NCBI RefSeq assembly: GCF_037975245.1
Contig: NC_092578.1
Coordinates: forward strand, 1,242,001 to 1,306,000
DNA from: Apostichopus japonicus
Taxonomy: Eukaryota > Echinodermata > Holothuroidea > Aspidochirotida > Stichopodidae
Length of the DNA: 64,000 bases
Reading direction: 5' to 3'
Shown: piece by piece, positions 13,501 through 28,500 of the stretch
How the letters are laid out: every line of letters begins with the position of its first letter
How positions within the stretch are numbered: position 1 is the stretch's first letter
Notes under the pieces: model-generated
Seen by the model: the letters and a program-made list of their open reading frames with translations, nothing else
The model's database searches: none
Told to the model about the DNA's origin: nothing
Program-made: the position numbers and the translations under genes

Positions 13501-16500
13501 TGCATCCTGTCCTGGATCCAGTATGCTGTTGGTTATATTGCCATACTGTGTGACTACAGATCATAAAACCTGTCATTCAGAATCACATATGGTGAATGGC
13601 TAGTAATTTAACAGACTTACTGGAGCTAAGAATTTGTCCGTATGGCAGCGGTAGCAGTGGTGCTTTCATAGGGTGAGGTGTATTTCTGAGAATAGGGTTA
13701 TATTTGTAGATTCTGTCAATCATACGATCATTCTTATCTCCTGAGGCATCCTGTAATAAAGAAAGAACCAAATATATAAAAAGTAATAAAAAACACATAA
13801 GTTCAATTCATATTTCCCTTTCCCACTGTAATTCTCATGGGGAACGTACACATCAAAATAGTTACAAGTGGTCATGGTGTAGGAAGCAGGAATGGGCCAT
13901 GGGTGTAGGATGCAGAGGTGGCCTTGGTGTAGGACACAGGGATGGGCCATGGGTGTAGGATGCAGGGCTGGGCCATGGTTGTCAAATGCATGGGTGGGCG
14001 GTGGGTGTAGGATGCAGGGGTGGGCCATGGGTGTAGGATGCAGGGGTGGGTCATGGGCGTAGGATGCAGGGGTGGGCCATGGTTGTAGGATGCCTTGGTG
14101 GGGACATGGGTGTAGGATGCATGGATGTAGGACACAGGTGAGCCATAGGTGTAGGATGCAGGGGTGGGCCATGGTGTATGATGCAGGGGTGTACCATGGG
14201 TGTAGGATGCAGGGTCGGGTCACGGGTGTAGGATGCAGGGGTGAGGATGTAAAGCAATTTTGTTTCTGTCAATTTGAGGTTTGTTTAATTGACATTGCCA
14301 GTAATTGTTTACAGATGTTGTCAATTTTAAATAATATTTTCTACTTTTGAGGCTGAATTAGCAGAGCTTTGGTTTTGTATGTCAAATTTGTCCTACAACT
14401 GTTATTTGACCAAAGATATTTGAGCGAAGGGTGATGGGAGGGGTGTTTCCATCCCCCCCCCCTCCACTGCCTCTCCTCAGCAAGCTTGAACCATGTTGTG
14501 GAGGAGATAAATGGCTTACGCTGATTTCTTTGACTAATATCTGGAATGGAGTTTCAAACGGTGGTTTACTGTCGATGACATCTTGGATGGCATACGTCCA
14601 CTGCCAAGCACTGTCACTGGAATTAGTGTAAAGGTTGTAGGAAGCTGTGCGACTGTGAACTGTAAATTGCCACTGACCTGTGAAAACCAAAAAAGAGTTG
14701 TTTTGAAGTGACTGTAATGTCACAATGAAATCATGATGAAATTATTTAAAGATTAAAGTCCCTAAAATTGTCACAATCACTGACTCACATGCAATGATGG
14801 AGGTGCCTGAAAGTGTACATAATTGCATGCAGTGTAAACATTTAACCAAAAAAACAGATACTAATACCCACGACAATTGCAAAGTTTTTTAATGTTTATT
14901 TTATATTTTCTATAGTATTTCCTGGGTTACCCAAATGAAGGAAAAATGATTAAAGACTAAACCTCATAATGAGAACAGCTGTCACGATATTTCATTGTAT
15001 CGACTGATTCGTCCAATATTTTGCGTGCTATTGGTTGAGAATCCACCATTTTACAAGAGCAACAATTTCTGCTTCATTAAATGCTAGATGTGCCACAAAT
15101 GTGGTACCTACAATAACACCTTGAGAGTGGTTTTCAAAGCTAAAATTTGCAGGAAATTTCTCTTTAAAATTCTAGCATTTTAAAGCATACTGTGTCCTTG
15201 GACAATGTAGGTGACCCTTAAAATGGTTTTCTCACAAATACACACAAGTAGTATTTGACATGCAACATGCGCTACAATATGTTCAAAGAGGCAACTTTTT
15301 TGAAAGCTATTCTCATTCTCAAATAAATTTCTCAAAATGTTTATTTTTCTCAAAATGAATTGGACTAAGACACTTCCGTCACGATCAAAATGAAATTAAT
15401 TTGGATAAACATTCTGGTATTACAGGATATTGATGTTATTTCTTGATAAACTAAGCAACTTTTTCTATTTTTCGAAGACAAAGTGCATTCAACCATGCAA
15501 TGCGTGCAGGTGTATCCATGGTGTGTGTTTACCACAACATCAAGATATTTTATATAGACTGTATATTTTATATAGACTGGATATTTTATACAGACTGGAC
15601 ATTTATATAGATTGGATATTTTATACAGACTGGATATTTTATATAGACTAGATACTTTATTTAGACTGGATATTTTATACCGAATGGACATTTATACAGA
15701 TTGGATATTTTATACAGACTGTATATTTTATATAGACTGGATATATTATACAGACTGGACATTTATATAGATTGGATATTTTATACAGACTGGATATTTT
15801 ATAGACTGGATATTTTATATAGTCTGGATATTTATATAGATTGGATATTTTATACAGACTGGACATTTATATAGATTGGATATTTTATACAGACTGGACA
15901 TTTATATAGATTGAATATTTTATACAGACTGGATATTTATATAGACTGGATATTGTATACTGACTGGATATTTTATACAGAATGGACATTTATATAGATT
16001 GGATATTTCATACAGACTGGATATTTGATATAGTCTGGATATTTTAAATAGACTGGATATTTTATATAGACTGGATATTTTATGTATTCTGGATATTTTA
16101 TATAAAATGGATATTTTTTATAGACTGAAGCAACTCAGATAATTCTCCAAAAGAATATTGATGCTCTTCAAGCACTTCTAAAATTATAAGAAAAAATTAA
16201 TATTACAAGAAGCACCACAGGGTATTTCATGAAGTCTATTTATAGGTAAACTAAAGATTCAATGACCCGAATTCCCTCCACCCAACCCACCCTCCTAGAA
16301 AGAAAGAAAAAAGAAGGTAGACCAACCCACAGGAATTTTGCTTGCAGCAATTAGCATTCTGTGCGATCTTTTTAGTTTCATCCAGCCTATTCTCGTGCAA
16401 TATTTAGTACACATATCTATGCACAATGACTGACACTAAGAAATCTTGGAGGAGAGACTACCCTAGGTTTCAAATTGATTTATAATAAATATATCTTTGT

Positions 16501-19500
16501 TAAATTCTGCAGCGAATTCTCTTTACACAGATCTATTTTCAGCCAATCGCCGTCAATCTTGTAAATAGATTATAAAAGTTGAAGAGAGTGTTCTTCAAAA
16601 TTACTGTCACTTTGTGGTAGTGAATTAACGAAGATCTAATATTTGCTTGAAAGCTTTGCAAAATCAAGTTTCATTTATCTGCCCAAACTGCTATGTGGTT
16701 TCCCCCGCTTCTACCCTATAATTATCTTAATTACCTTCAGTTTCTGGTTTCTACCTATCATATTAAAGAAGAAGTATGTGTCTGGGTGTTTCTTTATGCC
16801 ATCATTTTGCCAAAACCTGCTATATACTGCTTTAATGGAAAAATCAAAATGTGTTGAGATGTGAACTAGAAATTCATCTGAAAAGTGCTGTGTTTCAAAT
16901 GTCCTCTCTACCAACTAATTAGACATGGTTATCTACCACAATATATGCATTATAAAACACACAAGACTTGCATTTATTCACATTACTACTGGTAGGAGGG
17001 CTTCACCACCACACCAATCCCCCCCCCACCCCACCTCAATTCAACTGCAGCAGACCAATTCCTTAACTAACAAGAATTCAAGCTTTAATACCCATATAAT
17101 AAGTACGTAAACCATTGGATGTCCACAGTACAGGGACTAATCTCAATCTCAATGTTTAACCAATCTAAGGTATCAGTCTGCAGTCCAAAAACTAATACAC
17201 CCCTCCCCTTACACCCTTCACTCATATGGTCCTCCATTGAACACCTATCATGGCTACACCTAGGGATCCTAATGTGGCACCACTATGCAGCAAGTTCTCC
17301 AATACACCCCTCCCTTAAACCCTTCACTCATATGGTCATCCATTGAACACCTATCATGGCTACACCTAGGGATCCTAATGTGGCACCACTATGCAGCAAG
17401 TTCTCCAATACACCCCTCCCCTTACGCCCTTCATTCATATGGTCCTCCATTGAACACCTATCATGGCTACACCTAGGGATCCTAATGTGGCACCACTATG
17501 CAGCAAGTTCTCCATTACACCTCTCCCCTTACACCCTTCACTCATATGGTCCTCTATTGAACACCTATCATGGCTACACCTAGGGATCCTAATGTGGCAC
17601 CACTATGCAGCAAGTTCTCCATTACACCCCTCCCCTTACACCCTTCACTCATATGGTCCTCCATTGAACACCTATCATGGCTACACCTAGGGATCCTAAT
17701 GTGACACCACTATGCAGCAAGTTCTTACCAGGAAAACTGTACGATATTGCGTTTTGTGATTAGATCTATTTTTCACTTTCTTTGTTTGTGTGTGTGTGTG
17801 TTGGTAATCTGCTGATACAAATACCTTACACTAGCAGCTGTTGATAAAGCAGTGTTTCAAAAGATTAGAATTGTTTCGATATTTTACCTCGTCTTACAAT
17901 TGTCCTTCGTCTAATTGATGCACCTTTATCAAGTATAAAACAAAACAATGACTTCAGACAACAAAGACTTTAGACAACAATGGATTCAGACAACAATGAC
18001 TTCAGCAAAAAAAGACAACAGAAATGTGGCTCACATGTTATTAACACATTTGGAACAAAGAGAACATAGCAACCAGGCATCTTTTTTTGTTGTCATGATT
18101 TTGGGGGTTGGGGTAGATGAAACAGAAGAGAGGAAAGGAAGGAATGAAGGAAGGAAGGAAGTTGTGGAACTCTTGTTATTTAGAAGTTTGATCCAAGAAA
18201 CATCTTGGGAAGAAATGAAATGCATGAAGGTAACAAAGTACTGATTGATGCAGTAATGATAGATAGACTGAAATACAGACAAACATATGGATAGACAGAC
18301 AGATATGAGAAAAGTCCATTCAAAAGATTCTTATTTGGAAAGAATTAAATACACATGAGATTTATGACTAAGTTAAAGGAAGTAGAAATTATCCACACCA
18401 AGCAAAGAGTGTATAGCATTATAGACAAGCCATTCTGGCAGAAAAGGGGGTAAAAATTATGGAATTTGATGCAAAGTTAAATATTTCTTTTTAACAAAGA
18501 AAGAGTGCTTGTTTGCAATTTGAGAAACTTACCCTTTCCCTTTCTTATGACTTTGCAAGCAAAAAAATTAAAAAACGGAAGGAAAATGTAGCAAATAAGG
18601 AGAGTAAGCATAATTTTGTTGAGGATTAAAATAATTTGCAAGCGTGAAAAGCAGCTGGTTGTATAATTACTCAAGTTTTCCACAAGATTTTACGATATTT
18701 CTTTATGAATCCATTGAGTGTGTTCATGGAGGATCCTAAAACCTGGGGGCACCTTAGAGCAATAGGGGTAGTGGGGGGGAGGGGTCTTCAGCAATGGCCT
18801 AACCTGTTAATTGGATAATCCAATTCTGCTTGTAGGCCACAATGATGATTAGTTTTGAAAGTAACAGGTTGTCTGAAGGCTTTAAACTATTAAATGCAGC
18901 AAACAATAAATTTGTGCTCATGTTCAACGTGTTATAGGAGACATCAATAGGCCAACCAGCTGCTTTTAACTAATGAATAAATCGGCAAAGGTCCCTCTTC
19001 TTTTTCATTTTGCAATAAGTATAAACATATTAAGTCAGATGATGTTGAAAATCAAACTGTATGGAATTGAATATCAGTGAATTAAAACTGGGAGACTGTG
19101 GCACACATTTAAGGAGGTTGTAATAAAACTGGACGTACAGTAGAAAGATGTGGTGAATATGAAAAGTGGGAGGCAGATATGTAAATGCATGCAGATTAAA
19201 AACAAACTGAATAATGGTAAGATGATTTAGGACAACGTGAGGGTCAGGGCTTAGGGAATATGTGAGCTGCCTATGTGTCATCTGAGCCAAGATAGTTACA
19301 ACGTGATTACGTAATGGTCTATAACATTGGTCTATCACATTAGTCTGAGCCAAGATAGTAACAAGGTGATTACGTTATGGTCTATTACATTGGTCTATTA
19401 CACTGGTCTGATGCAAAGATAGTAACAGCGTGATTACGTAATGGTCTATAACATTGGTCTTTTACATTGGTCTATTACATTATATTAGTCTGACCAACTA

Positions 19501-22500
19501 AAAATGGTTCATGACAATACTGATCAATACTGATGAAGAAGATTTCATTATGGAAATGAACGAAATTGAAACTGATTTAAAGACAGAAATGAGGATGTTA
19601 ATAAAAATCAGTAATGAAAATGACAATTACATGTAATTCATCTACTATATAATTAAAGGATCCAACCAAAAATGGCATAAAAAAAAACAAACAACAACTG
19701 GGAACTATTATAGCTGCCCTCATTAGAGGAATATGCAAAAGCAAACAATAAACAAACATTTATTAATTGTTAGCTTTTAGGATTATTACATAATATCAAA
19801 CTTGCGTAGTAGAAAACAATCAACAGAATTGTCTTAATTAGTAAGTCAGAATTGATCCGAGTGACCACTCCACGACGAAGAAAACGACTGGAATTAGTCT
19901 AGGTTAATAGGCAAGTGTGATGTGAGTGATTAGCCTAACATGCAGTACATACCAAAATCCCCAGAGCGGCTAGATTTCCTCCTCCTAACCACGGAGGAGA
20001 CTCTATTACGTAAACGATCTAGATTTTCGTTAGCAGGAGGTGCAGCGTTCCCATTAGTGATAATATCTGTATTGGGTGGGTCAATTGCTTCTGTTTTGGC
20101 TATAACAGTATACAGTAGTTATAAGGAGGATGGGTGGAAGATGTAAAACAAAAACAAAAACTGTGAGATATGAAAGACGAAGAAGAGAAGAATGATAATA
20201 AAAAGATTTGTTATATAATGAGTGATTATGCCCTGAAAAGTGAAAATAAAACCAACGAAACAAGATATACAAACAAGTTATAAAAAGTGTCCACAGCAGG
20301 ACAGAAGAGTAAGAAATTAATCAATGTTAAGACATTGCACACAGACGTATTAGAGAAATATGTTGTTCCATATTTTTAAATTGTGTGACATTTTCCACTC
20401 CCTGTTACAGTGTTCCACACAAATGTTATGAAGAGTTTAGGATCAAGGATCACATGACCTGATCACCTGACCCAATCATCCAATCACATTCACTTCTTTA
20501 ATGACAATTAAAACAAAGCTTCACACATTTGATGACAATTTTGGTAGTGCATGACAAATTATGTATCTTCAGAGCTGATCTTCTTAAGGATCGTCTGCCT
20601 GACACTACTTGTTGGACACACAATGCTCTTCCTGAGATTGTCATAACCAATAACTTGTGTCTTTTATTATTCTAATCATTAGGACAATGTTGTTGTTCCA
20701 ACATTTAAATAGCATTTCTAGGTTGGCTTGTAAACAGAACACCCCTTCCCCCTTCCCTCCCCGAAATAACATATATAAAGAAATGAAATTGTTCTGCTGC
20801 AGCTTCGATTCTACATCCCTGAGTTACATGCAGGTACTAGCAAATGCTTTCTGTTTAGACACATCATATCATGAACAAGTATCATACTGCTTAATTGTAT
20901 CAATTCAAATAAAACAAAATAAACAAATTAAACAAAACAACAGAAACTTTCAAGACAACGAACCTGTTCATTCATATGTTAACAATTGACAAATTTGTAG
21001 CTAGGCCATTCTGTTAATTTTCCTTTTGTTTTCATTTCTGGTGCTGTGCATTGTATTAAGAATACTTCAACAGTGCTTCATACATCATGATATGCATGAC
21101 TACATGCATCATGAATATGTATTTTTGATTTGAGCATCATGAATATGCATGATGCGTAACAACTAAACACAGATATGTGATGAAAGCTTCACACCAAATG
21201 CACAGCAGAACTTTGAAAGCAGATACTTAGACCCCCCTCCCATTCCACCACCCTAGACTCACATTCACTCTCATCACCACCACCCACCACCCCCTCCCAT
21301 TCCACCACCCTAGACTAACCCCCTCCTTCTTCTCCCATTCCTAAAGCTCAAACACAAACTGAGGTAAAATACATTTTACAGACCTAAATAAACAAATATT
21401 GCAAAATTAACATAATTGAAGCTCATACAATGATTCATTCTGAAGTCATTGCAGCATTGCTTACGAGAAGCGGTTTTTGTTTGTTGACGGATTCCAATGG
21501 AATACTTTGATTACATGGGAATGCTCTTTTGTGGCTGAGTTTATTCAAACAAACTTAAATTAGGTTTCATAATTCCAAACTGATACTAGTCTTCAGTGTA
21601 ACAAGGTTCAATAAATTTCTCACAATTCATGAAATATGGCCGATAGGAGTATATAATTTAAGGTCAACTTCCTTGAAAATATGAAGTTTGATGTGAAGCG
21701 AAAGTGACTGCAGAAGATCAGAAAGTGAAGAAGAAATTTTATCTGTTATTTACCAAGGTAAGTCATTGGGTCACAATAATTCATCACTAATTATTGATGA
21801 ATATCACTTTGGAAAATTCAAGAATATGCCAGATATTGAGCTTGTCATAAACGGGAATGACACTTACAAGCAATTCAATTTGAAGCTTCTTTATATTTTC
21901 TTTGCTAATTTTTCTTTCCAGAATAATAAACAAAAACTGCTTCTTTTGTGAGTTAACAGAAAAACATTAACAGCACAACTAATAACACAAAAGCACACAG
22001 AGCACTTCATTGTTGGCCATTCAATTTAAAACACACACCAAATATACACTGTGCAGCAATACAAGTTTGTGTATTAAAATAGGCACTTGAAAGCTCTTTA
22101 ATAGTTCTGTAAGCTATCACTTGTTCTTGTTAGAGGGTCAATAAAACATCTTTTTAAAAAAGGGAGACAGTTTTCACAACTTTTGATAGCTTTAAAAACA
22201 ATCAATCGCATAAGGGGTGGTGTTTAAACAATTAACTCATGATGAATAAACATAAAAACACAATAGCTCACAATGCACGAATTTGCATATTCAACAACAT
22301 CTAAATCACCTGGAGGTTTTCCAAAGGCCATGTAAAGGCCTTGATTGGTGTCTAGTGAAGGAGTAGTAGAAATAACATCGCAATAATCACAAGATTTCTA
22401 TTACAGACATTTTGGAATACGTCTCCTACTAGAAACTTTCCTTCTCATCTGTGACAAACTAATTCTTCAGCTTTTCCAACATTTCTCTTGGATTTCTTCA

Positions 22501-25500
22501 ACGGTCAATCCTCCCATTTTACTCATTCATAGGCCACACCCAGTCAAGCTTACTTTGTATAAAAGAGCACCACTCACTGGACTCTACTTATACCAAGGCC
22601 ACACCCTTTCAACCTGCTTTAGCATTTACAGGCAACACTTGCTTCATGCCACTCACAAATTGGCCACACCCAGTCATACTTACTCCCTTTAAGAGATCTA
22701 CAATCATTGGATCCTACTCATATGAATGCCACACCCTTTCAACCTGCTTTAGCATTTACAGGCAACACTTGCTTCATGCCACTCACAAATTGGCCACACC
22801 CAGTCATACTTACTCCCTTTAAGAGATCTACAATCATTGGATCCTACTCATATGAAGGCCACACCCTTTCAACCTGCTTTAGCATTTACAGGCAACACTT
22901 ATTTCATGCTACTCACAAATTGGCCACACCCAGTCATACTTACTCCCTTTAAGAGATCTACAATCATTGGATCCTACTCATATGAAGGCCACACCCTTTC
23001 AACCTGCTTTAGCATTTACAGGCAACACTTGCTTCATGCCACTCACAAATTGGCCACACCCAGTCATACTTACTCCCTTTAAGAGATCTACAATCATTGG
23101 ATCCTACTCATATGAAGGCCACACCCTTTCAACCTGCTTTAGCATTTACAGGCAACACTTATTTCATGCTACTCACAAATTGGCCACACCGAGTCACACT
23201 TACTCCCTTTAAGAGATCTACAATCATTGGATCCTACTCATATTAAGGCCACACCCTTTCAACCTACTCAACATAGGCCACATTATCTCATCCCTCTCAT
23301 ACATTGGACAAACCCCTCACTTTACTTATAACTCATTTGTTATAATACCTGTGATTATTTTAAACAACTACACAGGAAACTACTTCACTAAATAAGCAAA
23401 AGAAATATTCACATGTGAATCCAACAAAGAAGGCAGCATAAGAAGATTTTTGCATATTAAAAACTTAAAAACTGAGCTTGACGTTTAAACTAATTTCGAT
23501 TTTTCTTCAAACTTATGTGAAATATCGCCATGTCAATCCTTGAAGGGATACCATACCAGGTGTTTAAGGTTTCTACTAAAAAGTGCTTTTATTCTTTCAA
23601 CTAGCCATGCAAGTGTGCACTTCCAGTAGCTAATAAAGCGAAGAGGAACAAAGTTCCTTATTTCTGTAAACTTGCCCGTCTCTCTGATGCTCCTTCGGGA
23701 GAACCTCACTGTACCGTGAGGATCTTTTGCTGGAGGGGGCGCCTGAGCCTCTGAAGAGCGTTACAAGCATCGACAAGTAAATTTATGACCCAACATTCAT
23801 AGACACCGTAATAAGAGCAGAGTTCAAGCCTACTCTACAATAACATCAAAAATATGATAATGCTGAATTTAATCTGGTTGACCAAGAAGATATAGACACC
23901 TGTCAAACAGTTGACCTTACTGTGTTAGTAACCATAGCGATACAATGAATACACATGTGTGTGTGTGTGTGTATAAGGCGCACATTGAAGTTATGTTAGC
24001 ACTTGACTAGATATATGGGCACTATGTGCTTCAGATACATATAGTTACATAGATACATATAGTTATATTAGCACTTGACTAGATATAATTGGCACTATGT
24101 GCTTCAGATATATAATTAGTCTGTTAGTTTCTCACTAGAAAAAGGGATAACACTTGTCAAACCAATTTTCAAAATTTCTTGAGGAAATGTTGAGAGGTGA
24201 AACATATGAGAAAATGAAAAGTGATGATAAGAATGAACAGTGACATTTTGTTAAGATGATACTGAAGACTTGGTACATACCTTCGTCCCGATAAGCTTTG
24301 TCATCAGGAACAGTCACCGAGCAGAGACTGCTCAGGGCAAGCCCCCCTACTTTCCGTTGGAGATCCATATCGTTGTAAATATCCAGCGAGTTCTGGGTGA
24401 GAATGAAGTACCGTTTCTTTCTGGTAGCCACCCCTCTTCCTAGAGGGCCTCTGATGACCTCTTGGGTCAACCAGCCACTCTGGAGAATTTCATCTTTGTT
24501 GTAAACTCTAATACCTCTGTGGTATATTGTTAGAGCTGGAAGGAAACATAAAAATGTTGCTATTTGAAACATGATCAGAATAATAAGGTTTAAAATGATT
24601 ACATCTTCTCCGTGACTGTAAATCTAACATTGCATGGGGTAGTAGGTATGCTCAGAGTGGTAGGTGTGCTTGATATTGCACAACGAGGAATCATAAGAAA
24701 GGAGAAACAGAGAAAGGAAGACCATGGCACTGGCGTGTGGCGGTACTTTTTGCGAGCAAGTTTTTGTAAAAAAAAGTCTGAAAAACATTCCATTCATCCA
24801 AATTTGAACTGTCTCTTTAATGAGAGTATGTTGAACATATCATTTTCATTAGCTGGAAATGAGTCAGTTATTTTAAACGTCACTCCGAATCAGAAAGCTG
24901 CAATCCATGACTTTAATGTTCACATCTTCTCTGTTGACTGTCTGCATAAAAACAGTAGAACCTTTCACCAAAAGCAATTAGATGAACAGTTTATTCTTTA
25001 TTTCATTAAGGTTGCATGAAGCTATAATAAACGCCTCAACCAGTTTACACTACTAAACTGTTTGTGAAGATAACGTTACTCTGAACGTTTTTACTGCCAT
25101 CAGTGAACAATTGATTAATTGATTAATTAATTAATGAAACTAAACCACTCACCTGTCAGCCAGTTGTTCATCAGTTCTGGAGATTCAGCCGCTAGACTAA
25201 TTACTCTCTCTGCAGTAATGATGGAAAAGGCATTTTTCCTGCAAAAGTAATAAATATTGAGAGTTATCAATCTGCAACATTGGAGAGGGATTAATAGGTT
25301 ATTATTTACAGCGATTTTATATATGAAAATATTACAACCGAATGAAATAAACAAGTAACATGCATCGAGATTATTGTGATTAGATGAGCCGAGTCATTTT
25401 GGAAGACTTAATTTATTATGCACCCATGTAGGGCAGTTTGCAGAAATGCAGATCATAAATAATTTATTCCAGATATTCTATAACCATGATTTGTCATCTT

Positions 25501-28500
25501 ATTTTGTAACAGGTAACAATTTGGATACAGAAACAATGAATCGGAGACAGGTAACAAAAGAGGTGAGGTAAATAAAGAAATTTTCTGCTCTACAGACATT
25601 CTGTCAAAAGCTTCTTAATGCCATTACATGATCGACGAACTCTATCACTCGATGTCTCAGGTATGAAGGGATAAGTGACTGCATTATATAATTTTCGGAA
25701 AAATTCTCTTGGTATATCAATCAAAAAGTTATACCAAACAGACACGTCACCAATTGACTTACTTTGAATCAATGTTGACAGGCACTACGGAATCGATAAG
25801 AACTACATCTAATGAACCGATGGCATTCTTTGGATTAGCCTCTTCATCTCTGATTTCCCTCATCTCGTAAGGATTCGCACTTCGCACTCGTGTTAAGATG
25901 CTGTACCATTCACTGCAAGAAAAATAAAAATGGTTATTCTCCATAGTCTATATCTGGGGTGGGCTACCTACGGCCCGCGGGCCACATGCGGCCAGCCTGT
26001 GATATTTTTGGCTGCCTGTGAGATGTCTCAAGAAAAAGAAACATATTCAATCTATTTTACATCATCACAAAAAACGAGCTAGCTGCTAAGAATTTATCGG
26101 CACTAACGATGCTGTCAGGTAGGCCTATTATCCCCATTAATTATCAACTGTACTGTATTGACATTATGTTTGTGTGAATACAGATTAAGTACACGCACCT
26201 ATTGCTTTAAAGTCCTCGGAATCAAAGTTTTGAAATCAACAGCAGGTCGTTGGTTAGGTGCGGCCCAGTCAAGTTTTCACTCCTTATATCTGGCCCATTC
26301 ATTCAAAAAGGTTGCCCACCCTGGTCTATATTAATCAGGTCTGTAGAAGTATAGTATGTCGTCCCGAGCACCACTCAAGTAAACCTGATATGACCAACAT
26401 TCCTCGCAGCTGAGCCAAACCAATAACAAGAAGCTTTATTGCTCCTACACAGATGACCAAACAGTGCCATGCCTTGCAATCTTACAGTTATGATGCAAGT
26501 TTTTGAAACAAGCAAATTTTTTAATGATTCGACAATCGAAAGTGTTTACCTGCAATCATCAGCAGAGTCCGCTACAAACTGATACGCCCTCTCGTGGGTT
26601 ACAATCTCCAAGGAATTTTCACGACCATAGCTGCTATCAACGATATCCCTGAGGTAATGAAGACAAATAAGATTAATGATTGATGAAAAAGAAAAAGAAA
26701 GTTGGACTAATCACTTTACTACATCTGATATTCACCATCGTAAAAACCATGTGCTGTTACCATGGTTATGCTAAGCTATAAAAGAAGTAATAAAATAACT
26801 CACTTAATGGATTTGACATCCACCACTCCGAGGAGTTTTGCATTGTCGCCATCATGATCATAATATTTCAGGGATGTATCTTTAAGCACAAAGAATCTTT
26901 TCTTCCAGTTTCGTCTTGACAATGTTCCATGACCGCCACCTTTTTTGTAAAGCCATCCAGATTTCAAAGCTTCCTGTTTGAATAAATAAATACAAGAAGT
27001 GGATGACCAAATTACAATTCAAAATGTAAAGATTTAAAATATGAAGTTTGTTACATGTTTCATATGACAAGCAGGGAAAAGTCACTATGTAAATATTAAA
27101 ACCTGTAAACTGACAAGAAAAGAACATTTGATTGCTTTCTGTTGTACTGGATATTACAAAGACATCTTACAACCATTCATAGACAGATAATTCACATTGT
27201 ATGTACACATGGTGTCAGCAGTGGGATTCTACATCATCCCTTTGTTTGAGGTTCTCTTTCAACTTCAAGTTTAAGTTCAAGAGAGAAACTGAAAATTAAC
27301 CTGTTTACTCCTGAAGTACATGAGCGTCTCATCTTTGAGGACAAACCATCTTTTCTTCCAGGTATTGATCACGCCAGCTGGTGAAAGAAAAGACAGGTAT
27401 AAATATCTTATTACTTTACAATATAAATCATGTGTATTGTTTTTTATTTGAGTTAGATATTAAGTTAGATATGATATGAATATATGAACAATATTCTGGA
27501 TTTGATATTATTTCTTACCACTTTTCATCAGAAGGAATCCTTCATAATTTTGCCCTTCTTCTGATTTTCTGGAAAAAACATCATCCTCTCCTTCACCAAT
27601 CTCTTCTTCAAACTGTTAAAAAGGTACAAAAACATAAAACAAAAAACATCACATTAATGCATTACAAATGATGTCATTAACAATCAGAGCTGACTGTTTA
27701 ACTTACGTAGATTACTACCCAAACTTCCCTCCTCCTTCCTCTAATCAAACAGTTGATATATAGATGATTGAAAGTTGTTGTTCCATAAAATAGGGTGGTG
27801 GAAGGGGGGGGGGGGGGGTTGAGGCCAACATTACTGCCTGTATTTGACAAATTTATCATATTTGATCAGCATGGTTGCTACTGTATACTAAAGTATCAAG
27901 TTGCTCAAACACTACTTTGTCTTTGCCTAGTTACAATAACCATACTGATATTGTACAATCACTACGGTTAACACCAGCATCATAACAAATAGGAGCCCTA
28001 CCATACTAAGTGGTCCAAATACAGATTAATGTAGTAATTACCTATTAAGACCTATTGCAACAGGGGTTTTGATGGCTGAGGGGCATATTTGATAGATTTG
28101 AACATGGAAGAATGCCATAGTAACTGGAGTGAATCTGGAGTGAATATCATACTCATTAACTAGTATCAGGGTAATGGTACACATTTATCATGCTACTCAT
28201 ATTAATGATCTGTTTTACATTCACAGCAATGAATATTCATGTATTTGTGCATTAAAACAATCATCAAAATGTACTCGCATGAAACAGTACTTGTACTTGG
28301 ATTCTAAAACACTGTACTCGGTCACTAGTACTTGGATTTTAAAACGTTGAACTCGATCACTGGTACTTAGTACTCTGGACCTCGAGTACTCTGAAGTACC
28401 TGGATAAAAGTACTCGACTATAACAGTTACCTGTAGTAACGAGTCCTCAAATTCTTTGAGGACGAGCTCCTCAACTCTCTTGAGTTGGTCTCCGTGTTCT

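Noticed and set aside
13720-14272. Long minus-strand ORFs rich in HPxPTP
   Set aside because: Translation of the 24-bp G-rich minisatellite in an intron.
17119-17690. Series of 75-residue plus-strand ORFs sharing [13 protein letters not shown]
   Set aside because: Read-through of the 107-bp tandem repeat; the unit is not a multiple of three and each ORF breaks.
23660-23765. GC-rich patch with a small hairpin as a possible structured RNA or SINE head
   Set aside because: No A/B-box promoter pattern or recognisable tRNA, 5S or snRNA fold could be traced by eye.
24612-25019. 135-residue plus-strand ORF opposite the PH3 region
   Set aside because: It lies mostly in the intron between w26 and w25, shows no domain, and does not resemble a known protein.
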